Below are positions 26,568 to 35,339 of a stretch of 64,000 nucleotides of DNA, piece by piece. The stretch spans positions 1-64,000 of the forward strand of contig NZ_WWCK01000003.1 of the NCBI RefSeq assembly GCF_009857435.1. Direction: 5' to 3'. The DNA is from Duganella rivi (lineage in GTDB: Bacteria > Pseudomonadota > Gammaproteobacteria > Burkholderiales > Burkholderiaceae_D). Each line of letters opens with the position of its first letter. Within the stretch, counting starts at the first letter, position 1. The notes under the pieces were generated by a model that was not told the DNA's origin, ran no database searches, and saw only the letters and a program-made list of their open reading frames with translations. Both the position numbers and the translations under genes were made by a program.

Positions 26568-27431
26568 ATGATGAACTTATCCCATTGGCGCTTGCTGGCA
26601 GCAGTGGCCGATACGCGCAATATTTCGCGGGCCGCGGAGTTGGTCGGCATCTCGCAATCCGGCGCCAGCCAGGCGCTTGCGCAGATGGAGTCTGCGCTTG
26701 GCAGCAAACTGCTGGTGCGCGAACGGCGCGAGGTGAGTGTCACCGCGCTGGGGGAGCAAGTGCTGGTGCACGCGCGGGCGATGCTGGCGCAGTTTGACGC
26801 GATTCGTGCTTTGGCCGACAGCGCGCAAGGACTGCATTCCGGCCGCATTCGCCTAGCGACCTTTCCTTCAGTGCTGGCGACGGTGTTACCCGCATTGATA
26901 TCGTCGTTCAGGCGCCGCCATCCGGGCATTGAGCTGGTGGCACTGGAGGGCACGGATGAAGAGGTGGAAGAATGGCTGGCGGCAGGCACAGTGGAATTGG
27001 GTGTGGTGCTGAATCCGGAGCCGGCGAGGCAAGCCGCCATCATCGGGCGTGACGAGTGGATGGCGGTGATCCCGGCCAGTCACGCGCTGGGGCGGCGCAA
27101 CAGTGAGCAGGGGGTGCGTTTGAGCGAGCTGGTCGGCGAGCCGTTTGTGTTGGCCACCGGTGGGTGCTCGGTGCATGCGCAAAGCCTTGTGGAGGAGGCT
27201 GGTCTGATGCTGTCCGATATCCGCGTAACGGTACGCGATCTTGCCAGCGCGGCGGTGCTGGTGCGCGAAGGGCTTGGTGTGTCCATCTTGCCCGAGTCAG
27301 CCTTGCCGGAAAACCGGCGCGGCTTGCGCGTGCTGCGCTTGCAACCACGCGCTTATCGTGACTTCGGGCTGGTTTGCTCCCAAGTGGCGCGGGAGTCGGC
27401 GCCGGTGCAGGCGTTCTTGCGGGAGTTATGA
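26568..27431 (+). CDS. LysR-family transcriptional regulator
   Basis: A 287-residue LysR regulator. The N-terminal winged helix-turn-helix reads ISRAAELVGISQSGASQALAQMESALG, and the effector domain covers about 90-287 (LATFPSVLATVLPAL, FVLATGGCSVHAQSL). It is divergent from the GST gene, so it probably controls that gene and itself from the shared 91-bp region; the co-inducer is unknown. The stop overlaps the convergent acetyltransferase gene by 6 bp. Confidence 0.9.
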   Translation: MMNLSHWRLLAAVADTRNISRAAELVGISQSGASQALAQMESALGSKLLVRERREVSVTALGEQVLVHARAMLAQFDAIRALADSAQGLHSGRIRLATFPSVLATVLPALISSFRRRHPGIELVALEGTDEEVEEWLAAGTVELGVVLNPEPARQAAIIGRDEWMAVIPASHALGRRNSEQGVRLSELVGEPFVLATGGCSVHAQSLVEEAGLMLSDIRVTVRDLASAAVLVREGLGVSILPESALPENRRGLRVLRLQPRAYRDFGLVCSQVARESAPVQAFLREL

Positions 27432-28070
27432 GGTCATGGTCCGCGCAATGCGCGCGGCGATGGCTTCTGCCAGCAGGTGGATGTGGTAGCCGTCCACGAA
27501 GCCATGATGGGCTTGCACTGACATGGTCATGGTCAGGCGGCCATCGTCACGCGGCTCGCTGAAGCGGCCCCAGGCGAGCGACGGAATGTCGTAATCCTTG
27601 TGCTGATAGATCGGGTGCTCGATCGACGTCAGCTTCAGCCATGGCATGCAGGTGATGTGGATGTTGCGGCGCTGGTCGTACTCGCTCAGGTCTTCCGACT
27701 TGTTGATGATCCTGGTGCTGGCTTCCGCCACCTTCTTCGCCTCCACGCTGCGGGCGACAAATTCCTTCAAGTCCGGCGTCATTTCAAAGCGCGCGAAGTT
27801 CAGGTTCTGATCCTGATTGATGACGGTGTACGAAGCCCAGAAATCCTTGATCTTGATAACTTCGCCCTGATGGATGCGGTACATGAAGTTATCGATGCCT
27901 TCCAGTGCGTGCAGCACGTGATACAGGAAGAAGTGAAACGGCGGCAGTCCGTTCTGCTTGCAGAAAGGCCGGAACTCCGGCACTTCCAGCTCAAAGCTCA
28001 GGTTGACGAGGGGTTTTTCGAATGACGCAAAAGCCTCGTAGCGGTCGCGGCGTTTTTCAAAATTATGCAT
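27426..28070 (-). CDS. Chloramphenicol acetyltransferase (CAT) family protein
   Basis: A 214-residue trimeric-type CAT fold: the early RRDRYEAF segment, PPFHFFLYHVLHAL, a central NIHITCMPWLKLTS strand, and the catalytic motif HHGFVDGYHIH (HHxxxDG). The usual YGKY-like and active-site features fit a housekeeping member as well as a resistance enzyme; acyl acceptor specificity cannot be read from sequence. It lies just downstream of the HEAT-like protein gene on the same strand, with a 7-bp gap. Confidence 0.85.
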   Translation of the reverse strand: MHNFEKRRDRYEAFASFEKPLVNLSFELEVPEFRPFCKQNGLPPFHFFLYHVLHALEGIDNFMYRIHQGEVIKIKDFWASYTVINQDQNLNFARFEMTPDLKEFVARSVEAKKVAEASTRIINKSEDLSEYDQRRNIHITCMPWLKLTSIEHPIYQHKDYDIPSLAWGRFSEPRDDGRLTMTMSVQAHHGFVDGYHIHLLAEAIAARIARTMTS

Positions 28071-28077
28071 GGTGTTA

Positions 28078-29532
28078 TTAGGGTTGTGTGCTGTCCAGTG
28101 TGAGCGGCTTGATGGTTCGCTGCAAGGACTGGACGCGCGGATCGTCTGGCGCTATCAGGCTGAGCGCGGCAAGCGCTTCGGATGAGGTCGCAGCTGGCGA
28201 TTCGGCTGCCGCCAGCAGTTCGGGAATGTAGCGATGAGCCTTGTTGCCCGCGTGGCCAATCAACTCCGCCAACGGCATGGCGGTGCGCGACACGGCTTGG
28301 CCGGACAGCAGCAACTTGACCAGTGCCGGCAGCGCTGGCTCCAGCATGGTCTGCATGCGCTGGGCTCCGTTCTTGTCGCGCCAGCCGTTCATGGAAATGT
28401 AGCCTACCGATTGCGAGAGTTCGATGAGGGCGGCGTCGACGACCGCTGCGTCGGTTGAGGTCAGGCCGGCGCCGATGATTTGGCCCAGTCGCTGTCCAAG
28501 CGGTTCGGCCGGCTCCGGCATGTGCGTAAGTACGGTAGTCATTGCCGACAGTACGCAAGCGCGCGGCGTAGTGGCGCTGTTGCGGGCGAAGTCGAGCATT
28601 TCGGCTGCTGTTGGCGCATCCTGCGGCAGGCCGGATTTGCGATCGGCATATTCTGCGCCGCTGATGTGGCAGGCGGCGTTGCTGATGCGTTGCTGGTCAT
28701 GCGTGGCCAGTGCCTCCTTTAGGATGCCGAACGCAGTGCAGGATCCAGCTTGCGCAGCACTCAGGTCGCTGGTCAGGACATTGGTTGGACGCACGCTGTC
28801 CTCCACCTCCAGCAGCGCGGCCCAGCCTTGAATGCTGACACGCCCCTTGGGTGTCTCGCAATTGTTGTAGACGACTTCACGCGCATCGCCCATTGCGGTG
28901 GCGCCAAATGCGCGGTCACCGCAGAGCGAGCCTGAATAGGGTGGGACTGGATCGCCATCGAAATCGGTGCGGTAATACACAGCGGATTTATATGGCTGGT
29001 AGGCGGCTGGCAGTTCGTAGTGGAAGTTTTGAACCACTGCCGGCTGCTGGCTGGAGCACATGCCGGAGTTGGTTGCCAGTTGCAGCAGTTGCCGTGCCGG
29101 AGCGCCATCCAACACCAGCTGGGCGCCGGCGCCATCGAGCTTAAGTGGTTCGGCATCGATGAAGAAATCGGTCTGCGCAGGATAACGCCAGCGCTCCTTG
29201 TTGTTCATGTAGCGGATGGTGTAGTGCGCTCCCGGCTTGAAGCCGCCCACCGGCGCCACGCGGGCCAGATAGCGTTGTGCTTTGCCTTTCGCGCCAAGGT
29301 CGGGCCAGCTCAGTTGCGCTTTCAGCGGCCCCGGCTGGGCATTGGTCGTGATGTAGAAGGCGGTGGGCTTGAGCTTGTCGTCCTTGGCAAGGAATAGCGC
29401 GCCGCGGGCATTGGCGGGCAGGCGGTCGAGGTCGGCGTGTACAAATCCGACTTCAGGCAGCGGCGAGCAGGAGCAAGCCCACGCTGGGCTGAGCATCAGT
29501 AGCGTGCTGAGTGTAATCAGAGGGCGGATCAT
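28078..29532 (-). CDS. Exported HEAT-repeat-like protein of unknown function
   Basis: A 484-residue protein with a signal peptide ending around AWAC, followed by CSCSP. Residues about 25-260 look beta-rich, with cysteine pairs (GMCSSQQ, SLCGDRAFG, YNNCETP). The C-terminal half (about 270-470) is alpha-helical, made of short Leu/Ala-rich units (AAVVDAALIELSQ, PALPALVKLLLSG, SEALAALSLIAPDDP), which suggests HEAT-like repeats. Its start overlaps the stop of the upstream cation transporter gene as ATGA. No function is recognised. Confidence 0.65.
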   Translation of the reverse strand: MIRPLITLSTLLMLSPAWACSCSPLPEVGFVHADLDRLPANARGALFLAKDDKLKPTAFYITTNAQPGPLKAQLSWPDLGAKGKAQRYLARVAPVGGFKPGAHYTIRYMNNKERWRYPAQTDFFIDAEPLKLDGAGAQLVLDGAPARQLLQLATNSGMCSSQQPAVVQNFHYELPAAYQPYKSAVYYRTDFDGDPVPPYSGSLCGDRAFGATAMGDAREVVYNNCETPKGRVSIQGWAALLEVEDSVRPTNVLTSDLSAAQAGSCTAFGILKEALATHDQQRISNAACHISGAEYADRKSGLPQDAPTAAEMLDFARNSATTPRACVLSAMTTVLTHMPEPAEPLGQRLGQIIGAGLTSTDAAVVDAALIELSQSVGYISMNGWRDKNGAQRMQTMLEPALPALVKLLLSGQAVSRTAMPLAELIGHAGNKAHRYIPELLAAAESPAATSSEALAALSLIAPDDPRVQSLQRTIKPLTLDSTQP

Positions 29533-30440
29533 GGGGCGACTTCAGCTTGCAGGGTGATGTGGTCGATGCCGTGTTTTTCGAGGAGCATGGCTTTGATGTT
29601 GTGCAGGATTTCTGGCCAGCGTTCCAGGTCGGTGATTTCGACGTGGCCGATCAGCGCAGGCTGGCCGGGCGACATGTCCCACACGTGCAGGTCGTGCACG
29701 GAGCAGACGCCGTCCATTTGCTCGAGGTCGGCGCCGACTTTCAAGTAATCGATTTGCTCGGGCACGCCGCCCATCAGGAAGTGGTAGGACTCGTGCAGCA
29801 CGCCGATGGTGGACTTCAGGATCAGCAGCGCCACGAACAGCGACAGCAGCGGGTCGATCTGCATCCAGCCAGTGTAATAGATGACGCCGCCCGCCACCAG
29901 CGCGGCGACGGAGCCGAGCAGGTCGCCCAGCACGTTGACTAAGGCGGCGCGGGTGTTCATATTGCTGTCGCCGCGCGACAGCATCCACGCCAGCACGAGG
30001 TTGATCACCAGGCCCAGCGCGGCCACGATGAATACGGTCGCGCCTTGTACTTCTTCGGGATGCGCGAAGCGGCTGATGGCTTCGTAGCAGATCCAGCCCA
30101 CCAACACGAGCAGCACCAGGCTATTCACAAACGCCGCCAGCGCCTCGGCGCGGCCGAAACCGAACGAGTGGCGCGCCGAAGGAGGGCGCTTGGCGATCAG
30201 CTGCGCCAGCAAGGCCAGGCCCAGCGCGGCAGCGTCGGTCACCATGTGGCCGGCGTCGGAAATCAAGGCCAGCGAGTTGGACATGAAGCCGGTCACGACC
30301 TCCGCCACCGCAAAGCCCAGCGTCAGCGCCAGCGACCATGCCAGCACCGACTGGCTGCGCTGCACCGTGTAGTGCTGGTAATGGGCGTCACCATCACGGT
30401 GTTCGTGCAGGTGGGCGGAAGGGGAGGTGTCGGCTTGCAT
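29529..30440 (-). CDS. Cation diffusion facilitator (CzcD/ZitB-like)
   Basis: A 303-residue protein with a His-rich N-terminus (HLHEHRDGDAHYQHY) and six hydrophobic segments. The metal site in TM2 is SDAGHMVTD (HxxxD). In TM5 the expected HxxxD reads NVLGD, so the His is Asn here. A C-terminal cytoplasmic domain follows (SVHDLHVWDMSPGQPALIGHVEI). CDF proteins export Zn2+, Co2+, Cd2+ or Mn2+ by proton exchange. Start ATG 30440 (MQADTSP) is preferred over an upstream frame start. Confidence 0.9.
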   Translation of the reverse strand: MQADTSPSAHLHEHRDGDAHYQHYTVQRSQSVLAWSLALTLGFAVAEVVTGFMSNSLALISDAGHMVTDAAALGLALLAQLIAKRPPSARHSFGFGRAEALAAFVNSLVLLVLVGWICYEAISRFAHPEEVQGATVFIVAALGLVINLVLAWMLSRGDSNMNTRAALVNVLGDLLGSVAALVAGGVIYYTGWMQIDPLLSLFVALLILKSTIGVLHESYHFLMGGVPEQIDYLKVGADLEQMDGVCSVHDLHVWDMSPGQPALIGHVEITDLERWPEILHNIKAMLLEKHGIDHITLQAEVAP

Positions 30441-30541
30441 AGGCGCGTGGTTTGGTGGGAATAGCGACAGTTTACTGCATGCCAGTAACGGCCGCTTCGT
30501 ACTTCTCATAGGAGAAATTGAAATGTTTCCTTTGATTACCC

Positions 30542-30570
30542 TTGTTTTTCTCCGGATCGCTCTCTATAAT
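30542..30570 (+). promoter_or_regulatory. Sigma70-type promoter for the tRNA-Val genes
   Basis: A -35 box TTGTTT (30542-30547) and a consensus -10 box TATAAT (30565-30570) are spaced by 17 bp. The -10 ends 10 bp before the first base of the mature tRNA, so the leader is very short. Confidence 0.8.
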
Positions 30571-30580
30571 GCTGGTCTTC

Positions 30581-30657
30581 GGGCGGTTAGTTCAGCTGGT
30601 TAGAATACTTGGTCGACATCCAAGGGGTCGGGGATTCGAATTCCTCACCGCCCACCA
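30581..30657 (+). tRNA. tRNA-Val (anticodon GAC), copy 1
   Basis: A full cloverleaf of 77 nt: acceptor GGGCGGT pairs with ACCGCCC, and the gene encodes ACCA. The anticodon stem CTTGG/CCAAG encloses TCGACAT, giving anticodon GAC at 34-36. The T arm contains GATTCGAAT. Position 33 is C rather than the near-universal U. It is identical to copy 2. Confidence 0.93.
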
Positions 30658-30694
30658 GAATTCGTAGTAAAGTAAAATTTAAGAGCAGTACCAC

Positions 30695-30771
30695 GGGCGG
30701 TTAGTTCAGCTGGTTAGAATACTTGGTCGACATCCAAGGGGTCGGGGATTCGAATTCCTCACCGCCCACCA
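30695..30771 (+). tRNA. tRNA-Val (anticodon GAC), copy 2
   Basis: Identical over all 77 nt to the copy 37 bp upstream, including C33. There is no obvious promoter between them, so the two are probably processed from one transcript. Confidence 0.93.
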
Positions 30772-30881
30772 GACATCTGTAAGAGCGAGAAAGGCAATCA
30801 CGGTTATGACACCGCGAACTACTACCAAGCTTTGGGAGTGACGCTAGTCAACGGGATTCTTTTGCTTGTCAAAAAGAGAAA

Positions 30882-30906
30882 AACGCGGCTAGCCCGCGTT
30901 TTTTTT
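30882..30906 (+). terminator. Terminator between the tRNA-Val genes and thrS
   Basis: A 7-bp stem (AACGCGG / CCGCGTT, loop CTAGC) followed by six more T residues. It lies about 50 bp before thrS, so it ends the tRNA transcript or attenuates thrS. The 110 bp between tRNA copy 2 and this hairpin hold no further gene that I can see. Confidence 0.85.
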
Positions 30907-30955
30907 CGTCCAAATTTTTCCAACACCGTTTTAAATTAAATCACCGGAGATCACT

Positions 30956-32863
30956 ATGATTTCAGTTCGCCTTCCTGATGGTTCCGCCCGCGAATTCGAC
31001 GGCCCGGTCACTGTGGCCCAAGTGGCGTCCAGCATTGCGACCAGTCTCGGCAAGGCCGCGCTGGCCGGCAAAGTCGATGGCAAAGTGGTCGATACCTCGT
31101 TCCTGATCGACAAAAACGTCGACCTGGCCATCGTGACCGACAAAGACCCGGAAGGTCTGGAGGTGATCCGTCACTCGACCGCTCACTTGCTGGCTTACGC
31201 TGTCAAAGAGCTGTTCCCGGATGCGCAGGTCACCATCGGCCCGGTGATCGATAACGGCTTCTACTACGACTTCTCGTACAAGCGTCCGTTCACGCCTGAC
31301 GACCTGGTGGCGATCGAAAAGAAAATGGGCGAGCTGGCGAAAAAAGACGAGCCAGTCACCCGCAAAGTGCTGCCGCGCGACGAGGCCGTGGCCTACTTCA
31401 AATCGATCGGCGAAGCCTACAAGGCCGAGATCATCGAGTCGATCCCTGCTGACCAGGACGTTTCGCTGTACAGCGAAGGCAACTTCACCGACTTGTGCCG
31501 CGGCCCGCACGTGCCATCGACCGGCAAGCTGAAGGTGTTCAAGCTGATGAAGCTGGCCGGCGCTTACTGGCGCGGCGACAGCAAGAACGAAATGCTGCAG
31601 CGCGTGTACGGCACCGCCTGGGCCAAGAAGGAAGATCAAGAGCAGTACCTGTTCCAATTGGAAGAGGCGGAAAAGCGCGACCATCGCAAGCTGGGCAAGC
31701 AACTGGACTTCTTCCACTTCCAGGACGAGGCGCCGGGCCTGGTGTTCTGGCATCCGAAAGGCTGGACCATTTGGCAGCAAGTTGAGCAGTACATGCGCAA
31801 CAAGTACCAGGTCAATGGCTACCAGGAAGTGAAAGCGCCGCAGATTCTGGACGCCAGCCTGTGGGGCAAGACCGGCCACTGGGATAACTACCGCGAAAAC
31901 ATGTTCGTGACCGAGTCGGAAAACCGTTCGTACGCGCTGAAGCCGATGAACTGCCCGGGTCACGTGCAGATCTTCAACAGCAATATGCGTTCGTACCGCG
32001 ACCTGCCGCTGCGCTACGGCGAGTTCGGCCAGTGCCACCGCAACGAGCCGTCGGGCGCGCTGCACGGCATCATGCGCGTGCGCGGCTTTACCCAGGATGA
32101 TGGTCACATCTTCTGCACCCACGAGCAGATCCAGCCGGAAGTCGTCGCTTTCCACACGCAAGCGATGGAAGTGTATTCGGACTTCCACTTCCACAATATC
32201 GAAGTGAAGCTGGCGCTGCGTCCTGACAACCGCATCGGCTCCGACGCCATCTGGGATGAGGCGGAAGAAGCGCTGCGCGCCGGCCTGCGTGCCTGCGGCG
32301 TCACCTGGACCGAGCTGCCGGGCGAGGGCGCGTTCTACGGCCCGAAGATCGAATATCACCTGAAGGATTCGCTGGGCCGCCCATGGCAGGTCGGCACCAT
32401 GCAGGTCGACTTCTTCATGCCGGAACGCCTGGGTGCCGAGTACGTGGCCGCTGACAACAGCCGCCAGGTGCCAGTGATGCTGCACCGTGCGATCGTCGGT
32501 TCGATGGAGCGCTTCATCGGCATCCTGATCGAGAACTATGCGGGCGCGCTGCCGGCATGGCTGGCGCCAGTGCAGGTGTCGGTGCTGAACATCTCGGATG
32601 CGCAGGCTGAATACGTGCAGCAAGTGGCTGAAAAGCTGCGCCGCTGCGGCTTCCGCGTACAGACCGATTTGCGCAACGAGAAAATAAACTATAAAATACG
32701 CGAACATTCCGTCCAAAAACTGCCTTACATCTTAGTTGTAGGTGACAAAGAACGGGATGCCAACACCGTCGCCGTGCGGGCACGGGGCAATGTCGATCTG
32801 GGCGTCATGTCCGTCGATGCCCTGATAGAGCGACTGCAACAAGACGTCGCCACCAAGGCCTAA
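30956..32863 (+). CDS. thrS: Threonyl-tRNA synthetase
   Basis: A 635-residue class II synthetase. The N-terminal TGS domain spans about 1-60, the editing domain about 65-220 ([16 protein letters not shown] with its HxxxH zinc-like motif), the catalytic core about 240-530 ([10 protein letters not shown] with the zinc Cys; [18 protein letters not shown] motif 2 written QCHRNEPSG), and the anticodon domain at the C-terminus. It charges tRNA-Thr and is of normal length. A GGAGA ribosome site lies before ATG 30956. It heads the thrS-infC-rpmI-rplT block. Confidence 0.97.
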   Translation: MISVRLPDGSAREFDGPVTVAQVASSIATSLGKAALAGKVDGKVVDTSFLIDKNVDLAIVTDKDPEGLEVIRHSTAHLLAYAVKELFPDAQVTIGPVIDNGFYYDFSYKRPFTPDDLVAIEKKMGELAKKDEPVTRKVLPRDEAVAYFKSIGEAYKAEIIESIPADQDVSLYSEGNFTDLCRGPHVPSTGKLKVFKLMKLAGAYWRGDSKNEMLQRVYGTAWAKKEDQEQYLFQLEEAEKRDHRKLGKQLDFFHFQDEAPGLVFWHPKGWTIWQQVEQYMRNKYQVNGYQEVKAPQILDASLWGKTGHWDNYRENMFVTESENRSYALKPMNCPGHVQIFNSNMRSYRDLPLRYGEFGQCHRNEPSGALHGIMRVRGFTQDDGHIFCTHEQIQPEVVAFHTQAMEVYSDFHFHNIEVKLALRPDNRIGSDAIWDEAEEALRAGLRACGVTWTELPGEGAFYGPKIEYHLKDSLGRPWQVGTMQVDFFMPERLGAEYVAADNSRQVPVMLHRAIVGSMERFIGILIENYAGALPAWLAPVQVSVLNISDAQAEYVQQVAEKLRRCGFRVQTDLRNEKINYKIREHSVQKLPYILVVGDKERDANTVAVRARGNVDLGVMSVDALIERLQQDVATKA

Positions 32864-32901
32864 GCGCACTGGCAATTCATTAGATTTTAAAAGGAATCAC
32901 C

Positions 32902-33423
32902 ATAGCTACTGACAAGTCGCATCGCATCAATGGCGAAATCACTGCCCCTGAAATGCGTTTAACTGGGGTCGATAACGAGCCTCTCGGTATCGTGAGTTTG
33001 GCCGAAGCCTTCCGCCTGGCGGAAGCGGCAGACGTCGACCTGGTCGAGATCGCACCTACCGCGGTCCCGCCGGTCTGCCGTCTGATGGACTACGGCAAGT
33101 TCAAGTATTCGGAGCAGAAAAAGGCTCACGAAGCGAAATTGAAGCAGAAAGTCATCTCCGTGAAGGAAGTCAAATTCCGCCCGGGTACCGATGACGGCGA
33201 CTACAATATCAAGCTGCGTAACCTGATCAAGTTCCTCGAAGACGGTGATAAAACCAAGATCACCCTGCGCTTCCGTGGCCGCGAGATGGCGCACCAGGAT
33301 ATTGGCTTCCGCATGCTGGAACGTCTGAAAGCCGACCTGGAGCCGCATGGCCAGGTCGAGCAGTTCCCGAAAATGGAAGGCCGCCAGATGATTATGGTGC
33401 TGGCGCCGAAGAAGAAAAAATAA
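32902..33423 (+). CDS. infC: Translation initiation factor IF-3 (probable ATA start)
   Basis: The protein is about 173 residues if initiated at the ATA at 32902 ([12 protein letters not shown]). This start is needed because the conserved RINGEI segment lies upstream of the first in-frame ATG at 32953, which would remove it. AAGGA at 32891-32895 is well placed for the ATA. The rest is typical IF-3: [33 protein letters not shown] and the C-terminal [12 protein letters not shown]. infC in E. coli also uses a rare start (AUU) for self-regulation, so an ATA here fits the same control. A terminator follows the gene. Confidence 0.93.
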   Translation: MATDKSHRINGEITAPEMRLTGVDNEPLGIVSLAEAFRLAEAADVDLVEIAPTAVPPVCRLMDYGKFKYSEQKKAHEAKLKQKVISVKEVKFRPGTDDGDYNIKLRNLIKFLEDGDKTKITLRFRGREMAHQDIGFRMLERLKADLEPHGQVEQFPKMEGRQMIMVLAPKKKK

Positions 33424-33443
33424 GTTTGCTGTAAAGGCAAGCA

Positions 33444-33471
33444 AAAAAAGGGCACGCGAGTGCCCTTTTTT
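33444..33471 (+). terminator. Rho-independent terminator after infC
   Basis: A GGGCAC/GTGCCC stem with a GCGA loop lies between a run of A and a run of T; counting these, the symmetry extends to 12 bp. It separates thrS-infC from rpmI-rplT. Confidence 0.9.
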
Positions 33472-33484
33472 CATTTTCCTGCGC

Positions 33485-33490
33485 TATAAT
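33485..33490 (+). promoter_or_regulatory. -10 element for rpmI-rplT
   Basis: A consensus TATAAT directly follows the infC terminator, but no good -35 box is spaced at 17 bp; the likely region overlaps the terminator T run. It would give a leader of about 120 nt before rpmI, long enough for regulation by L20, though I see no specific structure. Confidence 0.6.
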
Positions 33491-33620
33491 GTCCGGCTGT
33501 AGTAAATGTAGTGGACTCGCATCCGCTGCACAAACAAGTGAGAGCAGGCATCTAAGAGCGACGTAGTGTTGCCACCTGTAATCCTGTTTAATAGGAGCTG
33601 TCCGAGAGGGCAGAATATCT

Positions 33621-33818
33621 ATGCCAAAAATGAAAACCAAGAGCTCGGCGAAAAAACGTTTTCGCGTGCGTCCAGGTGGTACCGTTAAATCGGGTATGGC
33701 TTTCAAACGCCACATCCTGACCAAGAAGACGACGAAGAACAAGCGTCAACTGCGCGGCACCCGTAACATCGATGCGACCGACGTCCAGCGCGTCTACGCA
33801 ATGATGCCATCCGCTTAA
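33621..33818 (+). CDS. rpmI: Ribosomal protein L35
   Basis: A 65-residue basic protein beginning [16 protein letters not shown], typical of bL35, with the [15 protein letters not shown] segment (here [17 protein letters not shown]). It is part of the large ribosomal subunit. It is followed by rplT 26 bp downstream, the invariant rpmI-rplT pair. Confidence 0.97.
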   Translation: MPKMKTKSSAKKRFRVRPGGTVKSGMAFKRHILTKKTTKNKRQLRGTRNIDATDVQRVYAMMPSA

Positions 33819-33844
33819 TCTCACCACTCAATTAAGGAGCTAAT

Positions 33845-34204
33845 ATGCCTCGAGTAAAACGTGGGGTTACTGCGCGTGCCCGTCATAAAAAAGTACTGAA
33901 CCTCGCCAAAGGCTACCGCGGTCGTCGTAGCAAGGTATACCGTATTGCCAAGCAAGCAGTGATGCGCGCTGGCCAGTACGCATACCGTGACCGTCGTAAC
34001 AAGAAGCGCGTCTTCCGCCGCCTGTGGATCGCCCGTATTAACGCTGCTTCCCGTGAGCACGGCGTTACCTACAGCGCATTCATGAACGGTCTGAAGAAAG
34101 CTTCGATCGAACTGGACCGTAAAGTCCTGGCCGACATGGCAGTTATGGACAAGCCAGCCTTCGCTGCGATTGTCAACGTCGTTAAAGCTAAAATCGCTGC
34201 TTAA
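33845..34204 (+). CDS. rplT: Ribosomal protein L20
   Basis: A 119-residue bL20 with the N-terminal [18 protein letters not shown] and the conserved [19 protein letters not shown] stretch. L20 binds 23S rRNA early in assembly and in many bacteria represses its own operon. A GGAG ribosome site lies just upstream. It is followed by a clear hairpin before pheS. Confidence 0.97.
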   Translation: MPRVKRGVTARARHKKVLNLAKGYRGRRSKVYRIAKQAVMRAGQYAYRDRRNKKRVFRRLWIARINAASREHGVTYSAFMNGLKKASIELDRKVLADMAVMDKPAFAAIVNVVKAKIAA

Positions 34205-34231
34205 TTTTTAAGCGCGGATTTACGCAAGAGA

Positions 34232-34265
34232 ACGGGGCAAGGGTCACACCTGTGCCCCGTTTTTG
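34232..34265 (+). terminator. Terminator or attenuator between rplT and pheS
   Basis: An 8-bp stem (ACGGGGCA / TGCCCCGT) with a 13-nt loop is followed by five T residues. It ends about 20 bp before the pheS ATG. It could end the ribosomal transcript or attenuate pheST; I see no clear Phe-rich leader peptide. Confidence 0.8.
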
Positions 34266-34286
34266 ATTCAAGGATAAGAAAAACGC

Positions 34287-35306
34287 ATGGACTCCCTGGA
34301 ACAACTCGTCGCCTCAGCAGTGCAGGATTTCGACGCGGCCAAAGACGACGCCGCCGCACTGGAAAACGCCAAAGCCAAATACCTGGGCAAGACCGGCCAG
34401 ATTACCGAATTGATGAAGGGCTTGGGCAAGCTCGACCCGGACGCCAAGAAGGCGCAGGGCGCGCTGATCAACGCCGCCAAGCAGCAGATCGAAGCCGCGC
34501 TGACCGCGCGCCGTGATGCGCTGGCCGAGGCGCAGCTGCAAGCCCGTTTGAACGCCGAGGCGATTGACGTCTCGCTGCCAGGCCGCGGCCGCGCCGGCGG
34601 CGGCATCCACCCGGTGATGCGTACCTGGGAACGCGTGGAAGCCATCTTCCGCTCCATCGGTTTCGACGTGGCCGACGGCCCGGAAATCGAAACCGACTGG
34701 ACTAACTTTACCGCGCTGAACAGCCCGGAAAACCATCCTGCGCGTTCGATGCAGGACACCTTCTACATCGAAGGCAACGACAGCCAGGGCAAGCCGCTGC
34801 TGCTGCGCACCCACACCTCGCCGATGCAGGTGCGCTACGCGCGCAACAACCAGCCGCCGATCAAGGTGATCGCGCCGGGCCGCACCTACCGCGTCGACAG
34901 CGACGCCACCCACTCGCCGATGTTCCATCAAGTGGAAGGCCTGTGGATCGCCGAGAACATCAGCTTTGCCGACCTGAAGGGCGTGTACCTGAACTTCGTC
35001 AAGGCCTTCTTCGAGACCGACGACCTGCAAGTGCGCTTCCGTCCGTCGTATTTCCCGTTCACCGAACCGTCGGCCGAGATCGACATCGCGTTTGGCAGCG
35101 GCCCGTTGAAAGGCCGCTGGCTGGAAGTGTCGGGCTCGGGCCAGGTGCACCCGTCGGTGGTGCGCAATTTCGGCCTGGATCCTGAAAAGTACATCGGCTT
35201 CGCGTTCGGCTCCGGCCTCGAGCGCCTGACCATGCTGCGCTACGGGATCAACGACCTGCGCCTGTTCTACGAAGGCGACCTGCGTTTCCTGAAGCAGTTC
35301 AACTAA
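34287..35306 (+). CDS. pheS: Phenylalanyl-tRNA synthetase alpha subunit
   Basis: A 339-residue class II catalytic subunit. An N-terminal coiled-coil spans about 1-90, then the core includes [31 protein letters not shown] (motif 2 region) and [18 protein letters not shown] (motif 3). It partners with PheT as an alpha2-beta2 enzyme charging tRNA-Phe. pheT follows 33 bp downstream. Confidence 0.97.
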   Translation: MDSLEQLVASAVQDFDAAKDDAAALENAKAKYLGKTGQITELMKGLGKLDPDAKKAQGALINAAKQQIEAALTARRDALAEAQLQARLNAEAIDVSLPGRGRAGGGIHPVMRTWERVEAIFRSIGFDVADGPEIETDWTNFTALNSPENHPARSMQDTFYIEGNDSQGKPLLLRTHTSPMQVRYARNNQPPIKVIAPGRTYRVDSDATHSPMFHQVEGLWIAENISFADLKGVYLNFVKAFFETDDLQVRFRPSYFPFTEPSAEIDIAFGSGPLKGRWLEVSGSGQVHPSVVRNFGLDPEKYIGFAFGSGLERLTMLRYGINDLRLFYEGDLRFLKQFN

Positions 35307-35339
35307 TACGGACACGATAAAAAGAAAGCTCGAACGAAT

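Noticed and set aside
30581..30657. Possible tRNA-Asp
   Set aside because: The gene looks like tRNA-Asp in the D arm, but the anticodon loop TCGACAT gives GAC, a valine anticodon, not GTC.
30772..30955. T-box or similar riboswitch before thrS
   Set aside because: The region is short, has only one terminator stem and no antiterminator or T-box sequence, and such switches are not expected in betaproteobacteria.
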